This document shows, in pieces, positions 35,609-46,506 of a stretch of DNA of 64,000 nucleotides; the stretch's first letter is position 1, and every line of letters begins with the position of its first letter. The position numbers were made by a program, and so were the translations under genes. This DNA is from Plesiocystis pacifica SIR-1 (GTDB lineage Bacteria > Myxococcota_A > Polyangia > Nannocystales > Nannocystaceae): the NCBI RefSeq assembly GCF_000170895.1, contig NZ_ABCS01000028.1, forward strand, positions 33,816 to 97,815, given 5' to 3'. The notes under the pieces are model-generated. The model searched no databases. It was not told the origin of the DNA and was given only the letters and a program-made list of their open reading frames with translations.

Positions 35609-36856
35609 GTGAGCGATGCCTTCGTGTTGATCCGCCCTCACCGACCGGTGTGGATCGGCTGCAACGTCGACGGCGACCCCGACCTCCCCCGGGTCATCGA
35701 GGTGCTCGAGCCGAGCTCCGGCACCGAGTCGGCCGTCATCCACGAGCGCCCGGCCTCGAACTCGGTCCACGCCTACGACAGCGTCGGGGTCAACGAGGCC
35801 GGCCTGGCCCTCGTCTACCAGCGCGCGCCGACCCGCTACACCAGCTTGGTCAGCGGCGCCGACGACCGCGGCCGGCGGACCTTGCTGCGCGACGTCCTGG
35901 CCCGCAGCACCCAGGCCGAGGAGGCCCTCGAGCTCATCGTCGAGCGCTACTCCAGCCAAGAGCGCAGCAGCCTGTCCGAGGGCGCGTGCATCCTGATCGC
36001 CGACGGCGAGAGCGCGTGGCTGCTCGAGCTCGCCGGCGAGCTGTGGGCCGCCGTGCGCATCCGCGGCCGGCGGGTGATCTCCGGCGCGCTGACCATCCAA
36101 AACGACTTCGACCGCATCCACCCCCGGGCCCTCCAGGACGCCCGGCGCGAGGGCTGGACGCGCTCGGGGCTGGACTTCGGCTTCGCCCGCTGCTTCGCCG
36201 CCCCGCGCCAGGTGCTCGTCGAGGGCTCCCAGCTGCGCCGCGCCAACACCCTGCACCGCCTGCTCGGCGCGGGCGAGCGCGCCGACGCGGCCGATCTGGC
36301 CCGGGTGCTCCGCGACCACGCCGGGGGGGAGCCCGACGCCCGCTTCCGCCCGCCCATGACCTGCTCGCACCCCTCGCTGCTGCCCAACGCCCCGGGCGTG
36401 CCCTTCGCCTGGCGCCAGCAGACGACGATGAGCCTGATCGCCGCGCTGCCGAGCCCGGACCAGCGGACCTTCGGCGAGGACGAGGACATCGACCTCGACC
36501 TCAACCTCGGCCCGCGCCGCCCCTCGCGGGTGTGGATGACCGGCACGCCCGCGCCCTGCCTGTCCGTGTTCAAGCCCGTCGCCTTCGAGTCGCAGGACTG
36601 GTCCGACCACAGCGAGACCCTGTGGCGCCTCCACCAGCGCTTCCACATGGCGGTCCTGCGAGGCTGGCGGAGGCGCTCGACGCTCGGGGGCCCCGACCGG
36701 GCGGTCCTCGAGCGCCGCGCCTTCATGCGGGCCCAGGAGGACGAGGGCCTGCAGCTGTGGGCCGAGCACCGCCGGGCCCTGCTGGTCTGGCTCGAGGAGG
36801 CCGAGCGCCTCGATCGCGAGCGGCCGCGGCTGCTCGCAAAGATCTTGGATCGCTAG
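35609..36856 (+). CDS. Secernin-like (peptidase C69) protein with Ser at the nucleophile position
   Basis: 415-residue protein of the secernin/C69 Ntn-hydrolase family: Phe-Val-Leu-Ile-Arg-Pro at the N-terminus, Ser-Ala-Trp-Leu-Leu-Glu-Leu-Ala-Gly, and Arg-Arg-Val-Ile-Ser-Gly-Ala-Leu-Thr-Ile-Gln-Asn-Asp-Phe match the family layout. Usual members begin Met-Cys-Asp-Thr-Phe-Val, with the Cys as nucleophile. Here the GTG start at 35609 gives Met-Ser-Asp-Ala-Phe-Val, so Ser is in that position. It may be a Ser-type Ntn hydrolase or inactive. An AGGAG site overlapping its stop drives the next gene, so the two are in one operon. Confidence 0.75.
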   Translation: MSDAFVLIRPHRPVWIGCNVDGDPDLPRVIEVLEPSSGTESAVIHERPASNSVHAYDSVGVNEAGLALVYQRAPTRYTSLVSGADDRGRRTLLRDVLARSTQAEEALELIVERYSSQERSSLSEGACILIADGESAWLLELAGELWAAVRIRGRRVISGALTIQNDFDRIHPRALQDARREGWTRSGLDFGFARCFAAPRQVLVEGSQLRRANTLHRLLGAGERADAADLARVLRDHAGGEPDARFRPPMTCSHPSLLPNAPGVPFAWRQQTTMSLIAALPSPDQRTFGEDEDIDLDLNLGPRRPSRVWMTGTPAPCLSVFKPVAFESQDWSDHSETLWRLHQRFHMAVLRGWRRRSTLGGPDRAVLERRAFMRAQEDEGLQLWAEHRRALLVWLEEAERLDRERPRLLAKILDR

Positions 36857-36865
36857 GAGCTCGGC

Positions 36866-37363
36866 ATGACGAAGCGCTCGGGGATGATCTTGGCTGGCGC
36901 CGCCCTGCTCGTGGGGGTGCTCGGCGCGTGCAGCCAAGACGCCGGACGCACCTGCGCCGCCGACTCCAAGGACGCCGCCGCCCTCGAGGCCGAGGTCCGG
37001 GCGCTGTTCGCCCGCCAGCGCGAGGGCTGGAACCGCGGAGACCTCGACGCCTTCTTGGCGGACTACGAGCCCTCGGAGGCCTTGCTGTTCACCTCCGGGG
37101 CCAAGATCCGCCGCGGCTTTACGGAGACCGAGACCAGCTACCGCGGGCGCTACGGCGGGAGCCGAGAGGGGATGGGCACGCTGGCCTTCGAGCTCCTCGA
37201 CGTCCGCCTGATCGGCGCGTGCTCGGACGGGGCCGTGGTCCTCGGGGAGTGGCGGCTGACGGACACGGACGAGGCCGGCCACGGGGTGTTCTCGGTCATC
37301 CTCGAGCGACGCGAGGGCGCGTGGCGCATCGTCCACGACCACACCAGCGCGGCCGCCGAGTGA
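36866..37363 (+). CDS. NTF2-like (SnoaL/DUF4440) lipoprotein
   Basis: 165-residue lipoprotein. Lipobox Val-Leu-Gly-Ala-Cys (Cys22) is followed by an NTF2-like domain (about 38-160): Val-Arg-Ala-Leu-Phe-Ala-Arg-Gln-Arg-Glu-Gly-Trp-Asn-Arg-Gly-Asp-Leu-Asp, then Trp-Arg-Ile-Val-His-Asp-His-Thr-Ser at the end, as in SnoaL/DUF4440 proteins. These folds bind small ligands or catalyse simple isomerisations. Start ATG with AGGAG 6 nt upstream overlapping the previous stop. Its stop is 1 nt from the convergent kinase gene. Ligand unknown. Confidence 0.82.
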   Translation: MTKRSGMILAGAALLVGVLGACSQDAGRTCAADSKDAAALEAEVRALFARQREGWNRGDLDAFLADYEPSEALLFTSGAKIRRGFTETETSYRGRYGGSREGMGTLAFELLDVRLIGACSDGAVVLGEWRLTDTDEAGHGVFSVILERREGAWRIVHDHTSAAAE

Positions 37364-37364
37364 G

Positions 37365-40195
37365 CTAGTTCGAGTTGGCCTCGAACTTCGGGTGCGCCGC
37401 GAGCCAGGCCGCCGTCGTCGGCGGGACGTCCATGAAGCCCGCGTAGATCTCGAGGGCCTCGCCCATGAGCCCTCGCGCGCGCGCGCGCTGGGCCTCGCGC
37501 TCGTCGGGCGAGCGCCCGTCGTCCGCGGCCGCCTTGGTCCACAGCGCGATGGCCAGCTCGGCCTTGACCGCGGCCAGCTCCTCCCCCGGCACCGTCTGCG
37601 ACTCGAGCACCCCGAGCGCCCCCTCGAGGGCGAGCAGGGCCTCGTCGACGCGGCCCAGGCGGACCCAGGCGGAGGCCTGGCTGACCGCCGCGAGGGCCGT
37701 GTAGGGGTTGTCGTCGCCGTAGAGCCTGGCGAAGATCTGGTGCATGGCGTGGAAGTGGGCGCGCGCGGACTCCCACTGCTCGGCGCGCGCGTCGAGCTCT
37801 CCGAGGCCGTTGTGGACCAGCGCGACGACGCTCTCGTCGGCCCGATCCCCGCGCGTCTCGAGCCCCGCCATCGCGCCCTCGAGCTCGCGTCGAGCGTCCG
37901 CCGAGCGGCCCTCGACGTACATCAGCGCCAGGCCGTAGTTGAGGTGGGCCGAGAGCGTGTCCTGATGCAGGGGACCCAGACCCTGCTCGAGCAAGGCGAT
38001 GCTGCGCTCGAGGTGGGGCAGCGCCTCCTCGTGGCGATGCGCCGCGATCAAGGTCGCGCCGAGGTTGGCCAAGGTGGTGCCGACGAGCTCGGAGTCCGGG
38101 CCGCGGAGCTCGGTGTGCAGGGCGAGGAGCTCGCGGCTGAGCTCGATGGCCTCGTCGTAGTCGCCCTGGCGGTAGGCGACGACCGTCGCGGCGTTGAGGA
38201 CCTCGGTCTCGACGCCGTCCCGACCCAGGGGCGCAGACAAGGCCCGGGCCGCCGCGGCCCAGCGCGCGCCCGCGTCCACGTCGCCGAGGTTGTAGACCCA
38301 CAGCCACACGAGCTGCGCCGCCACCCGGGCGCCCTGGCGGCGCTCGTTGTGCTCGAGGGCGAGGAGCCAGGCGCGCTCGAGGGCCGCCTGCGAGCCCTCG
38401 GCGTCGGACTGCATGCGCCGGATCTGCCCGTCGAGGAGCTCCGCCTCGAGGGTCATCGGCGCGTAGCCGAGCTCGCGGACGGGGTCGAGCAAGGGCTCGA
38501 GGGCGACCCCCGCCTGGTCAAAGGCGCTCGTATTCACGAACGCGCGGACCCGGGCGAGGCGGACCTCGTAGTCCTCGACCCCCGCGACCATGTCTGGCTC
38601 GGGCGGCGGCGAGCGAGCGCTGAGGGCACCGAGGTCGCCGCAGGCCTCCACGCTCGGCAAGTTGGCGACGGCCTGGACCACGCTCTCGAGCGCCTGCGCC
38701 TCGAGCTCGGCGCTGACCTCGACCTGGGCCCCGAAGGCTCGCAGCGCGTCGGCGAGGCAGGCCTCGCGGCGCAGGTGCAGCTCCTCGAGCTCATCGGGTG
38801 CATCGAGAGCACCGCCGCGTTGGGGCACGTACGCCTCGCAGCTGTGCCGCCGGGCCTGGGCCCAATCTTCGGCGTAGCCGTCCAGCCGCTGCTCGACGCG
38901 CACGAGCACGTCGTCGGCCCCAGGGACGCCGCTCGCGATCAAGGTCTCGCCGAGCTCCGCGCGCTGCACCGGACCCCACAGCGCGTCGACCTCTCGCCCC
39001 GCCTCGGCGCAGCGCAGCGCCGCCTCGCGCTCGCTCCGGCGGGTCTCGGCCGCGTCGAGCTGCCACATGCCGACGACCACCGCGACCGCCCCCGCCCCCA
39101 GCCACGGGAGCGCGCGCTGCCACGACCCCCCGCGGCGATCGTCGAGGGCCTCGAGCACGGCCTCCATGGACGGGAAGCGAGCGCTGGGCTCGACGGACAG
39201 GCCGCGGGCCAGCGCGTCCTGGAGGCGCCGCGGGAGCTCGGACTCCCCAGGGGTGATCCGCCCCGCGCACACCGCCTCGCCGATCGCCTCGGGGGTGCGT
39301 CCCCGAAAGGGTCGCCGGCCGTGGAGCGCCTCGAACAAGGTGACGAAGAAGGAGAACTGGTCGCTGAACCTGTCGGCGGGCTCGCCCCGAAATTGCTCTG
39401 GGGACATGTAGGCTGGCGAGCCCCGCCACCTCGAGCGCGGAGCCAGGCAGCCGCCCGCGCCCTGGCTCGCCCGTGACCCCCGGCTGCCGAGGCGGCGCAG
39501 CAACGAGCCGCTCTCGCCCCCCGCCCGCGCCACCGGGACGTCGCCGAGGGTGTCGGCGCCCGCGCTGCGCTCGGCGAGGACCTGGCGGTAGCGCTCGAGC
39601 TCCGCGGACGAACGCGCGAGTCCAAAGTCGGAGACCCGGACCCGACCGTCGGTGCCCACGAGCACGTTGTCGGGCTTGAAGTCCCGGTGCACCAGGCCCG
39701 CGCGATGGGCCGCCGCGAGCCCCGTCCTGCCTGCAAGAAGATCGCGATGACCTCCTCGGGGGAGCGCTTTTTCGACGCCGACCACTCCCGCAAGGTCCCC
39801 CCGGGCACGAACTGCATGGCGACGAAGAGCTGGGGCGGCTCGCTGCCCTCGACCAGGCCCACGTCGTGGACCGCGACCACGTTGGAGTGGGTGAGCTTGG
39901 CCATGGCCTGGGCCTCGTGGATCAGCGCTCGGGAGTCGCCGGCGAGCTCGCTGCGCAGCAGCTTGAGGGCCACGCGGCGGTCGAGATCAGGATCGTAGGC
40001 CGCGTAGACGTGACCCATGGTGCCCGAGCCCACGGGCTCCAGCACGGTGTAGCGGCCCACGCTCGTGCCCATCGCCAGGCGGCCCCCAGACAGCGCCGCG
40101 CAACCGACGGTCTGCGCCGTCATCACCGTGTCGGCCGAGGAAGCCCCTTCGACAGCGCCCGACTCCCCCGCCGACTCCTCAGTAGAACCCACCAT
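37365..40195 (-). pseudogene. Serine/threonine protein kinase with TPR tail, broken by a frameshift
   Basis: Hanks-type kinase of the myxobacterial kind, interrupted by a single-base frame change near 39719-39724. The N-terminal part (start 40195) holds the Gly-rich loop Val-Gly-Ser-Gly-Thr-Met-Gly and the catalytic Lys in Val-Ala-Leu-Lys. The rest, in another frame, holds His-Arg-Asp-Phe-Lys-Pro-Asp-Asn, Asp-Phe-Gly-Leu-Ala-Arg, Ser-Pro-Ala-Tyr-Met-Ser-Pro-Glu-Gln, one membrane segment (Ala-Val-Ala-Val-Val-Val-Gly-Met) and TPR-like repeats up to 37365. Adding one base in the GCCCCG run restores Gly-Arg-Gly-Leu-Ala-Ala-Ala-His. A sequencing error is as likely as true inactivation. Confidence 0.8.
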
Positions 40196-40505
40196 CGTCC
40201 ACACCACGAGGGTAGCCCAGCGCCCCCTCGCTCGTCTCGATGCTCGAGCACCCCCGACACCAGGCGTGACTGACACAGCGCCCGCGTCCTGTAGAAGGCA
40301 CCAGGAGCTGCGAAACCTTCATGCGTGTCACCGGTGAAGCCCGGCGACCCCCAGCTCGACAAACCCACGCCCTCCATCAACCCTCAACACCCAAAACCAG
40401 AACACCCCCTGCCGTCAGGCGACAGCGGGGGATCCGACCCCCTCGACCCGTGCCCGCTCTCCATCGGAGACGACCCTCCCCGAAAAACCCAACACAACCC
40501 CCGCG
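40196..40505. other. 310-nt stretch without a gene
   Basis: No coding frame with the usual third-position bias. It contains the palindrome TCACCGGTGA (40328-40337) and Pro-rich low-complexity DNA. It is the upstream region of the kinase and the downstream end of the FemAB-like gene. Confidence 0.4.
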
Positions 40506-41843
40506 CTACCCAGAAAGATCCCCAGCCTCCCCCTCGGACGACCCCGCCGCGCGCAGCTCCATCCCGCCCTCGTCCTGCTTGTAAGGCCCAAACTCCGCCA
40601 GCCGATCGACGTGGTGCCGCACCGCGTGCGCCTCCTCTTGCAGGAACTCCCGCACCCCCCGGTTCAACCCCGGATGCCGAAACCAGTGCGCCGAGTGGCA
40701 CATCCGCGGCAAGAACCCCCGCAGCAGCTTGTGCTCCCCCTGCGCCCCAGCCTCGAACAAGGGCAAGCCGAGCTCGATGCAGCGCTCGATGCCCGCGTAG
40801 TAGGCCGCCTCGAAGTGCAGGAATTCAATGTCCTGATCGCAGCCCCAGTAGCGCCCGTAGAGCCCCGACTCGGTCTCGAAGAACAGCGCCCCCGCGACCG
40901 CCCGATCCTTGCGGCGCGCCTGTAGAAAGCGCACCCGCTCCGGCGCGAGCTCGACCAGCGCGTGGAAGAAGCCCGGCCGCAGATACTGGCGCCCCCCGTA
41001 GAGGTTGGTCGTCCGCCGGTAGAAGCGATCGAGGGCCGCGAGCCCCTCGCGGCTGAGCTCCGTGCCCGGCACGAAGGTGATGTCGTCGACGGCCGCCTGG
41101 GCCCGCCGACGCTCCTTGCGGATCTGCTTGCGCTTGCGCGAGGTCAGCGTGCCCAGGAAGTCGTCGAAGCTGGCGTAGCCCTGGTTTTGCCAGTGATACT
41201 GGAAGCTCATGCGCGCCGCGAAGCCCTCGCGCTGCAGCAGCGCCTGCTCCTCGCCCGTGCAAAACAACCAGTGAATCGAAGAGCAGCGCCGCTCCTCGGC
41301 GACCTCGCGCACGCCCTCGATCAGGCGCAGCGCCACGGCCTCGCGCGCGGCCGGGTCGAGGTCGGGGTGCAAGAGCAGGCGCTTGCCCGTGGCCGGCGTG
41401 GCCGGGGCCGCGATGACCAGCTTGGGGTAGTACTCGAGGCCGGCGTGCATGGCCGCCCGAGCCCACTGAAAGTCGAAGATGTACTCGCCGTAGCTGTGGG
41501 TCTTGACGTAGCTCGCGACCGCGCCGAGCAAGGTACGGCCCCCCCCGCGCGAGTCCCTGGTTGCTTCCCCTCCAGCCTCTCCCTTCGCGTCGCCCCCCTG
41601 TTCGGGGGATGCGTTGCTCGCACGCTCGGCGGGCTCGGTGCCCCCCGGCGCGGGCCCGTAGACCAGGACATAGAGGGGGTCCCACCCCGATTGGGCCGTT
41701 GTCGATCCCGAGCGCTCCAGTGCAAGAAGAAAACCCCACTCCAAAAAGGGCGAGGGATCGTGGTCCAGGCCGTTCCAACTCGCGCTATCGACGCCCTCGA
41801 GGGAGGTGAGCTCGGTGAGTTCCAGGTCCACTGGGGCGAGCAT
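40506..41843 (-). CDS. GNAT-family acyltransferase, DUF482/FemAB-like
   Basis: 445-residue cytosolic protein of the DUF482/PF04339 FemAB-like group, related to aminoacyl-tRNA-dependent and GNAT acyltransferases. Segments typical of it are Arg-Met-Ser-Phe-Gln-Tyr-His-Trp-Gln-Asn-Gln-Gly-Tyr, Ser-Arg-Lys-Arg-Lys-Gln-Ile-Arg-Lys-Glu-Arg, Tyr-Gly-Arg-Tyr-Trp-Gly-Cys and Phe-Glu-Ala-Gly-Ala-Gln-Gly-Glu-His-Lys near the end. ATG at 41843 is preferred over 41894 because the 5' extension is Arg-rich and not family-like. About 60 residues near 95-150 are a Gly/Glu/Ala-rich insertion. Substrate unknown. Confidence 0.8.
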   Translation of the reverse strand: MLAPVDLELTELTSLEGVDSASWNGLDHDPSPFLEWGFLLALERSGSTTAQSGWDPLYVLVYGPAPGGTEPAERASNASPEQGGDAKGEAGGEATRDSRGGGRTLLGAVASYVKTHSYGEYIFDFQWARAAMHAGLEYYPKLVIAAPATPATGKRLLLHPDLDPAAREAVALRLIEGVREVAEERRCSSIHWLFCTGEEQALLQREGFAARMSFQYHWQNQGYASFDDFLGTLTSRKRKQIRKERRRAQAAVDDITFVPGTELSREGLAALDRFYRRTTNLYGGRQYLRPGFFHALVELAPERVRFLQARRKDRAVAGALFFETESGLYGRYWGCDQDIEFLHFEAAYYAGIERCIELGLPLFEAGAQGEHKLLRGFLPRMCHSAHWFRHPGLNRGVREFLQEEAHAVRHHVDRLAEFGPYKQDEGGMELRAAGSSEGEAGDLSG

Positions 41844-41940
41844 TACCCCCAGCCGGCCGAACGCAAATGTTCGAGCGCACGCGCGCCCATGCAAAGGCGC
41901 GACGGCCCCCGGATCGGCCCCGGATCTGCCGACCTCGCGC

Positions 41941-41946
41941 TACAAT
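41941..41946 (+). promoter_or_regulatory. -10-like box TACAAT before clpS
   Basis: TACAAT about 51 nt upstream of the clpS ATG at 41998, giving a leader of roughly 45 nt. This unit is leadered, unlike many others here. Confidence 0.4.
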
Positions 41947-41997
41947 GTCACTTGCCCAAAAGTCCGGCTATCCCCCCGCAGCCGGCCCCTGCCCACC

Positions 41998-42325
41998 ATG
42001 TCCGACAAGCGGAAAGACGATCCCCAGCGTGGCGTCGCGCTCAAGACCCGAGACGAGCGCAAGTCCAAACGACCACGCATGTACCGCGTGCTCCTGCACA
42101 ACGACGACTACACCCCCATGGACTTCGTCGTGCGCCTGCTGCAGACGGTCTTTCGCCACTCGGAAGGCCGGGCGACCGAGATCATGCTGCACGTGCACAA
42201 CAAGGGCGTCGGCGTCGCGGGGGTGTTCACCCACGAGATCGCCGAGACGAAGGTCGCACAGACCCACATGCTCGCCCGTCAGAACGAGTGCCCACTGATG
42301 GCATCCATGGAGCCGGAGGACGACG

Positions 42326-42339
<14 letters not shown>
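41998..42339 (+). CDS. clpS: ATP-dependent Clp protease adaptor ClpS
   Basis: 113-residue adaptor that delivers N-degron substrates to ClpAP. It has the conserved Leu-His-Asn-Asp-Asp-Tyr-Thr-Pro-Met-Asp-Phe-Val segment near residues 37-48, with the Asp-Asp pair that contacts the substrate alpha-amino group, and His-Asn-Lys-Gly-Val-Gly-Val-Ala-Gly-Val-Phe further on. The basic N-terminal arm (Lys-Arg-Lys-Asp-Asp) is typical. The ATG at 41998 is chosen; the frame is open upstream without similarity. Overlaps clpA by 14 nt and is co-transcribed. Confidence 0.92.
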
Positions 42340-44863
<2,524 letters not shown>

Positions 44864-44899
44864 GAGCCTGAGAGCCTGAGCTCGACCCAACCAACGCGT

Positions 44900-44936
44900 G
44901 AGAGGGATCCCCCCGGGGATCCCTCTCTTCGTTTGT
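44900..44936. terminator. Bidirectional terminator between clpA and the M56-SLT gene
   Basis: Near-perfect hairpin GAGAGGGATCCCC / GGGGATCCCTCTC (44900-44927) followed by TTCGTTTG on the plus strand. It serves the convergent clpA and M56-SLT genes. Confidence 0.8.
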
Positions 44937-44946
44937 GCCCGCGCTG

Positions 44947-45606
44947 TCAGTCTGCTTTGAGCAGCGACGAGCTGGGCTCGCCGCGCTCGCTCCACAGCGT
45001 GCTGACGATCTCCTTGTAGCGCTGGGTCTCGGCGCTCAGCTCCCCCTCGCCCGCGAGCCAGGCCGTCACCGCCCCCTCGCCGCCATTGTAGGCCGCGGCC
45101 GCCAGCTCCACCTCGCCCCAGCGCTCGAGCTGGCGGGCCAGCCACCACGCGCCCAGGTCCAGGTTGAACTCCGGGTCCATCAGGCGCTCGTCGAGGGCCT
45201 GCCCGTCGAGCTCGCCCTCGAGGGCCCGGAGCTCGACGATGCGCTCGGCCGTCGCCGGCATCAGCTGCATCAAGCCGCGCGCGCCGGTGGAGCTCACGGC
45301 CTGGGGATCGCCGCCGGACTCGACGAGGGTCACGATCGCCAGCAGGGCCGGGTCGACGCCGTGGCGCGCGGCCGCGGCCTCGATCTGCGGGGTCAGCAGG
45401 CGGACCCGCTCGGGCAGCCAGGCGACCTCGAGGGCGCGGGCGCCGAGCTCGTCGACCGCGGCCGCGTCCTCGGGCGCCGTCGCGTCGCCCTCGTCGAGCT
45501 CGTCGGCGCAGGCCGGGCTGAGCATCGCCAGGGCGACGAGGCCCGCGACCAGCAGCGGCGGGAACCAGTGGCGAGGGGTGTGCGTGGGCGTCGTTGCTTC
45601 GTTCAT
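44947..45606 (-). CDS. Possible internal in-frame product: lytic transglycosylase lipoprotein
   Basis: Same frame as the M56-SLT gene, starting at its Met301. A GGAGAA site lies 6 nt before this ATG on the minus strand, and the resulting 219-residue protein would start with a signal peptide (Trp-Phe-Pro-Pro-Leu-Leu-Val-Ala-Gly-Leu) ending in Leu-Ser-Pro-Ala-Cys and an acidic linker, the style of the lipoproteins in this window. It may be made separately from the full-length fusion. No direct proof. Confidence 0.35.
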   Translation of the reverse strand: MNEATTPTHTPRHWFPPLLVAGLVALAMLSPACADELDEGDATAPEDAAAVDELGARALEVAWLPERVRLLTPQIEAAAARHGVDPALLAIVTLVESGGDPQAVSSTGARGLMQLMPATAERIVELRALEGELDGQALDERLMDPEFNLDLGAWWLARQLERWGEVELAAAAYNGGEGAVTAWLAGEGELSAETQRYKEIVSTLWSERGEPSSSLLKAD

Positions 45607-46506
45607 GCGTTGTTCTCCGTCGTGGTCGTGAATGAGTCGTTCGATACGCTCGCGCAGCGACAGGCCGCCGGCTCCGCTCGCCGCGAGGGCGAGGCCCGAC
45701 CCCGGCGCAGCCGCGCCGACTTGGGCCTGGGCGAATTCTTCGAGGCGCAGCAGGGCCTGGGCGTAGCGCCGGGGCGTCAGCGCGGTCCGGGCCACGGCCA
45801 GGTCGTCGCAGGCCAGCTCGCGCTCGCGCTCGACCACCCCCGCCAGCCACCACACGCAGGGGTGATGGAAGAACAGGGCCCGGGTCAGCGCGAAGCCGAG
45901 GTTGAGCAGGTAGTCGTGGCGGCGAACGTGGGCCAGCTCGTGGGCCAGGGCGGCCTCGAGCTCGTCGGCGCTCAGGCCCGTCACCACGCTCGCGGGCAGC
46001 AACACCACCGGGCGCAGCCAGCCCACGGTCATCGGCACCGTCGCCCGCGCCGAGGCCACGAAACGCACCGCTCGGCGCACGCCCATGGAGCTCGCCACGC
46101 GCTGCCCGAGGGCCTCGAGCTCCGGCGCCAGGCTCTGCGCCTGAGTCCGGAGCCGCCGCACGCCCAGCCAGCCCGCGATCAGGCGCGCGCTGTGGATGCC
46201 CGCGCCCACGCTCCAGCCGGCCACCAGCGCCGGCAGGGCCGCCTCGACGCCCAGCAGCGCGAGGACCAGGGGCGTCGCCGCGATCGGGCCCGCGCTCGCC
46301 GGAGCCGTCGAGAGCGTCGACGCGACCCCCAGCCCCGTCGCCACCGCCAGCAGCGGCAGCGCCAGCAGGCCCACCGCCGCCCACGCAAAGCGCAGCTCGG
46401 GCCGACGAGACCAAATCAGCGCCAGGCGGACCACGCCAGCGACCGCCACGATCTCCCAGGTCAGGTGGACCAGCGTCCAGCCCAGCACGTGGATCGCCGC
46501 GCTCAC
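44947..46506 (-). CDS. M56 (BlaR1-like) zinc metallopeptidase fused to a lytic transglycosylase (SLT) domain
   Basis: 519-residue membrane protein. It opens with three or more membrane segments (about 4-30, 40-64, 75-115), then the M56 zinc site His-Glu-Leu-Ala-His (189-193) and the Glu-Arg-Glu-Leu-Ala-Cys-Asp-Asp segment (about 228-235), as in BlaR1/MecR1. A further hydrophobic segment (316-333) ends in Ser-Pro-Ala-Cys. The C-terminal part is not the usual penicillin-binding sensor but a soluble lytic transglycosylase domain with catalytic Glu396 (Val-Glu-Ser-Gly-Gly), Gly-Leu-Met-Gln-Leu-Met-Pro (411-417) and Ala-Tyr-Asn-Gly-Gly (472-476). Overlaps the BlaI gene by 4 nt (ATGA). Probably a cell-wall-responsive sensor-protease; the fusion is the point of interest. 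Confidence 0.85.
   Translation of the reverse strand: MSAAIHVLGWTLVHLTWEIVAVAGVVRLALIWSRRPELRFAWAAVGLLALPLLAVATGLGVASTLSTAPASAGPIAATPLVLALLGVEAALPALVAGWSVGAGIHSARLIAGWLGVRRLRTQAQSLAPELEALGQRVASSMGVRRAVRFVASARATVPMTVGWLRPVVLLPASVVTGLSADELEAALAHELAHVRRHDYLLNLGFALTRALFFHHPCVWWLAGVVERERELACDDLAVARTALTPRRYAQALLRLEEFAQAQVGAAAPGSGLALAASGAGGLSLRERIERLIHDHDGEQRMNEATTPTHTPRHWFPPLLVAGLVALAMLSPACADELDEGDATAPEDAAAVDELGARALEVAWLPERVRLLTPQIEAAAARHGVDPALLAIVTLVESGGDPQAVSSTGARGLMQLMPATAERIVELRALEGELDGQALDERLMDPEFNLDLGAWWLARQLERWGEVELAAAAYNGGEGAVTAWLAGEGELSAETQRYKEIVSTLWSERGEPSSSLLKAD
45613..45618 (-). promoter_or_regulatory. Internal Shine-Dalgarno-like GGAGAA
   Basis: GGAGAA on the minus strand, 6 nt before the internal ATG at 45606 inside the M56-SLT gene. 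Its position decides the possible second start. Confidence 0.45.

Noticed and set aside
40325..41056. Proline-rich open frame on the plus strand
   Set aside because: Low-complexity Pro/Ala/Arg without normal codon bias, and it overlaps the FemAB-like gene on the other strand.
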